Shown here in pieces: positions 62,058 to 64,000 of a stretch of 64,000 nucleotides of DNA. Numbering within the stretch: position 1 is the stretch's first letter; each line of letters opens with the position of its first letter. The DNA is from an uncultured Bacilli bacterium (GTDB taxonomy: Bacteria; Bacillota_I; Bacilli_A; RF39; UBA660), in the NCBI GenBank assembly GCA_934101625.1, contig CAKORV010000001.1:62001-126000 (forward strand). The letters are read 5' to 3'. A program made the translations under genes and the position numbers. Below the pieces are notes generated by a model. That model was not told the DNA's origin. It saw nothing but the letters and a program-made list of their open reading frames with translations, and made no database searches.

Positions 62058-63066
62058 CAACTGTAACTCCCAATAATTCACACGCTTTATTTAATGAAAT
62101 AATACCATCTATTTCTAACTTATAAACCAATTTCTTATATTGATAAGATTTTTCTGGCTCGATTGGATTAGGATCGTTCTTTCCAATTTTTTGACCTAAA
62201 AGTATACTAAACTTTTTATATAAATATTCTGAAATTATATTTAATTCATGCAATCTATATATAATAGCACTATAACTTACTTTATATTCATTTTTAAATG
62301 CTTTCAATTCAAAAAAACTAATATTCTTTCTTGAAGTACCAAATTCATTTATAATTGCTTCTTTTGGCATTAAAAGTGAACTAGCAAATCTATTACAAAC
62401 TTTTTCTGCATCTAGTTTATCATCGATTTTAAGTAAAAGATGTCCTAACTCATGAGCAATAGTAAATCTTTGTCTAGCACCATCTCTTATATCATCTAAC
62501 AAAACAATAACAGGAATATTATTAACATATTCATTCATACCATCAAAATCACTAAATTGATTATTAATGTTTTCAACTTGTATTATAATAATACCTAAAT
62601 TTTCTAATATATTAATTAAATCAGAAATAGGTTGTTTATTAGATATTTCTATATAATTTCTAAACTTATTTGCTACTTCTTCTGCCTCTTTTAAACTTTT
62701 ACAATTATATAATTTTAATTTATTATTAACAGAATTAATATTATTCATTTCTAAAACTTCTATATATTTGTAAACATTAATTTTAATTAAATCTTTCAAT
62801 AATTCCAATTTTTTACCAGTTAATCTTTGCTTTTTTCTAAAAGAAACAAACTTCATTTCAGGCATATCATAAACTTTTAAAAGTTCAATTGACTTAACAT
62901 TATATGCATTGGCAAACTCAATAATTTTAGTTGAATCAGGAATAATTTTTCCATTTTCATATTTTGATACAGCAGTAGCCGACATATTTAGTAGTATACC
63001 AGCATCTTTAAGAGATAAATTTTTTAATAATCTAATTCTTTTTAGATTTTCTCCAATTTCGTTCAT
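62026..63066 (-). CDS. XRE-ImmA/IrrE regulator-protease, probable antitoxin partner
   Basis: 346 residues. XRE HTH at 1-60 (NLKRIRLLKNLSLKDAGILLNMSATAVSKYENG), a helical linker, then an ImmA/IrrE domain with RQRFTIAHELGHLLLK (HExxH zinc motif near 205) and NRFASSLLMP (third ligand region). Such proteins cleave repressors or act as autoregulated antitoxins. With the PIN gene it looks like a COG2856-PIN module. ATG 63066 has GAGGTGATAATAT upstream. Confidence 0.88.
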   Translation of the reverse strand: MNEIGENLKRIRLLKNLSLKDAGILLNMSATAVSKYENGKIIPDSTKIIEFANAYNVKSIELLKVYDMPEMKFVSFRKKQRLTGKKLELLKDLIKINVYKYIEVLEMNNINSVNNKLKLYNCKSLKEAEEVANKFRNYIEISNKQPISDLINILENLGIIIIQVENINNQFSDFDGMNEYVNNIPVIVLLDDIRDGARQRFTIAHELGHLLLKIDDKLDAEKVCNRFASSLLMPKEAIINEFGTSRKNISFFELKAFKNEYKVSYSAIIYRLHELNIISEYLYKKFSILLGQKIGKNDPNPIEPEKSYQYKKLVYKLEIDGIISLNKACELLGVTVDEYNKEDNNY

Positions 63067-63220
63067 ATTATCACCTCAGTTTATATTTTAACATTAAAAA
63101 GAAGAAATGTAAACTAATAAAGTGAAATTAGACTATAAATAAAATGTTGTGTTTTTTGATTGTGGACATTGTGATATAATATAGAAGTAATATTAAAAGG
63201 TTCGTTATGGAGGTTAAATT

Positions 63221-63499
63221 ATGACCGATAAAGAAATAAAATTTTATAATAAAAGATTATTAAAAATAGATTTAGCACTAGAAAGTTATGTTGATTTTTA
63301 TAATGATAAGCCAAACAAGTTAGTACAATTAAGAAAACAGTTAAGACTTTATAGAATAGAAAAAGATAAAATGACTGATGAAGAAAAATTTAACAATTGT
63401 AAAAGCTTAGTTGACAAGTATACTAAACTTATTAATGAAATTGGAAGAGATAAATTTGAATTTTATGATGATGGAGATGTAATTTGTATATCAAAATAA
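63221..63499 (+). CDS. Small hypothetical protein
   Basis: 92 residues, start ATG 63221 with a clear ATGGAGGTTAAATT site and a promoter TGTGATATAAT near 63,170. Charged, mainly helical; FYDDGDVICISK ends it. No family recognised. Confidence 0.65.
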   Translation: MTDKEIKFYNKRLLKIDLALESYVDFYNDKPNKLVQLRKQLRLYRIEKDKMTDEEKFNNCKSLVDKYTKLINEIGRDKFEFYDDGDVICISK

Positions 63500-63523
63500 A
63501 ACATTGGATTTTTATTTAGAGAA

Positions 63524-63586
63524 TTGACACTTACAATTAATAGTGGTAATATACATAACCAATAGGAATAATATCGTAATTATTCC
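63524..63586 (+). promoter_or_regulatory. Promoter and leader hairpin of the last gene
   Basis: TTGACA (63524-63529), 17-base spacer, extended -10 TGGTAATAT (TAATAT 63547-63552). The leader then has a perfect eight-base hairpin GGAATAAT (63565-63572) / ATTATTCC (63579-63586), and AAAGGTGGTGAT followed by a TTG-initiated eight-codon frame rich in Leu. Confidence 0.6.
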
Positions 63587-63659
63587 TTGATAAAAGGTGG
63601 TGATTGAAAATACTTTTGCTTAATTTCTAAACAAAGATAATAATAAGGAGAGTGAGTAT

Positions 63660-64000
63660 ATGTCAAGAAAAACTTTAGAAGACTTTGAAAATTCAGATGG
63701 TTCATATGATTATCAAGCGTATGCAGATTATTTAGAATCAGCAGAATGTGCTGATGATGAGGGTTATGATATTTATGCGGATGTGGATGGAAATATATAT
63801 GAAAGAACAGATGGAAGCTGGACCATTGGTCATGGCCATAATAATGTAAATGATCCAAGAGATCCAAGAGAGCCAAATGATCCGAAATCATATGGTAGAA
63901 AATGGAAAAATCCATGGTTAAAGTATGTTGAAAAATTAAATTTGACACAGGAGGAAATTGAATTATTAAATAGTTTATGTACATTTGATGGAATAAATGT
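63660..64000 (+). CDS. Hypothetical protein, open at the right window edge
   Basis: ATG 63660 follows TAAGGAGAGTGAGTAT. At least 113 residues, acidic at first (DFENSDGSYDYQAYADYLESAECADDEG), then YADVDGNIYERTDGSW, a His-Gly stretch (IGHGHNN) and repeated Pro/Asp pairs (DPRDPREPNDP). No family recognised. The 3' end is outside the window. Confidence 0.7.
   Translation, partial: MSRKTLEDFENSDGSYDYQAYADYLESAECADDEGYDIYADVDGNIYERTDGSWTIGHGHNNVNDPRDPREPNDPKSYGRKWKNPWLKYVEKLNLTQEEIELLNSLCTFDGIN

Noticed and set aside
1..64000. Search for a reverse transcriptase beside the suspected variable region
   Set aside because: No protein with a YxDD motif or other reverse transcriptase motifs is encoded here.
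1..64000. TGA read as tryptophan (Mollicutes-type code)
   Set aside because: TGG is used for conserved Trp, and TGA ends genes at expected places, such as the GT4-Alg14 gene at 24,009 and the PIN gene at 61,542.
1..64000. CRISPR arrays, transposases, integrases or rRNA genes
   Set aside because: No regularly spaced repeats, DDE/tyrosine recombinase motifs or rRNA segments were seen.

Overview
The window is a very AT-rich bacterial chromosome segment using the standard bacterial code (TAA, TAG and TGA all act as stops; TGG codes Trp). A glmS ribozyme, TagO/TagGH/LTA-synthase-like envelope genes, LysM proteins, PFOR (nifJ), a CadC-like ArsR repressor and strong AGGAGG/AGGTGAT ribosome sites point to an anaerobic, Gram-positive Bacillota, probably a host-associated low-GC lineage near Erysipelotrichia/RF39. 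The lineage is inference; no rRNA is present.

Layout. 1-3.0 kb: lipid genes (end of a diacylglycerol kinase-like gene, psd, PAP2) and a DAACS transporter. 3.0-7.1 kb: minus-strand genes, including a six-gene operon with an isochorismatase-fold hydrolase, two HExxH proteins, a C39-like cysteine peptidase and two unknowns. 7.3-24.5 kb: a long envelope glycopolymer locus (acetyltransferase, O-antigen-ligase-like polymerase, TagO, GpsA, LTA-synthase-like enzyme, glycosyltransferases, TagGH-type exporter, UDP-GlcNAc 2-epimerase, PssA, a GT4-Alg14 fusion followed by Alg13). 24.7-28.1 kb: nifJ. 28.1-28.7 kb: no long ORF, but a folded RNA candidate with a terminator and, on the minus strand, a 40-residue double-glycine-leader bacteriocin-like peptide. 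28.7-32.5 kb: LysM amidase and glmS with its ribozyme. 32.4-36.1 kb: ArsR/P1B-ATPase metal-efflux operon and a surface beta-helix protein. 36.2-49.4 kb: regulators, thioredoxin-like proteins, tmk, MFS and Ca2+-ATPase genes, HNH, Dam, LysM and membrane proteins. 49.4-49.8 kb: tRNA-Cys and a small-RNA candidate. 49.8-55.4 kb: nucleotidyltransferase, a large surface protein with an adenine-starved GC-rich tract, a membrane XRE regulator and two broken adhesin fragments. 55.4-64 kb: an unknown 861-residue protein, MarR/ABC export pair, CmpB-family membrane protein, an XRE-ImmA/PIN pair, and an open-ended gene.

Most notable: the 3' end of the 50,804 gene (52,401-52,540) has about 9 adenines in 140 bases and about 61% GC in an otherwise A-rich gene, and encodes a WWSLSP...GVRPSVSL C-type-lectin-like end. 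This is what a diversity-generating retroelement variable region looks like. No reverse transcriptase or template repeat is visible here, so this would be a remote target. A 66-residue gene at 40,194 looks like a relative with everything between its N-terminal anchor and the end of the variable region deleted. Also notable are the hidden bacteriocin-like gene, several folded RNA candidates, and the habit of placing stop codons inside intrinsic terminators.
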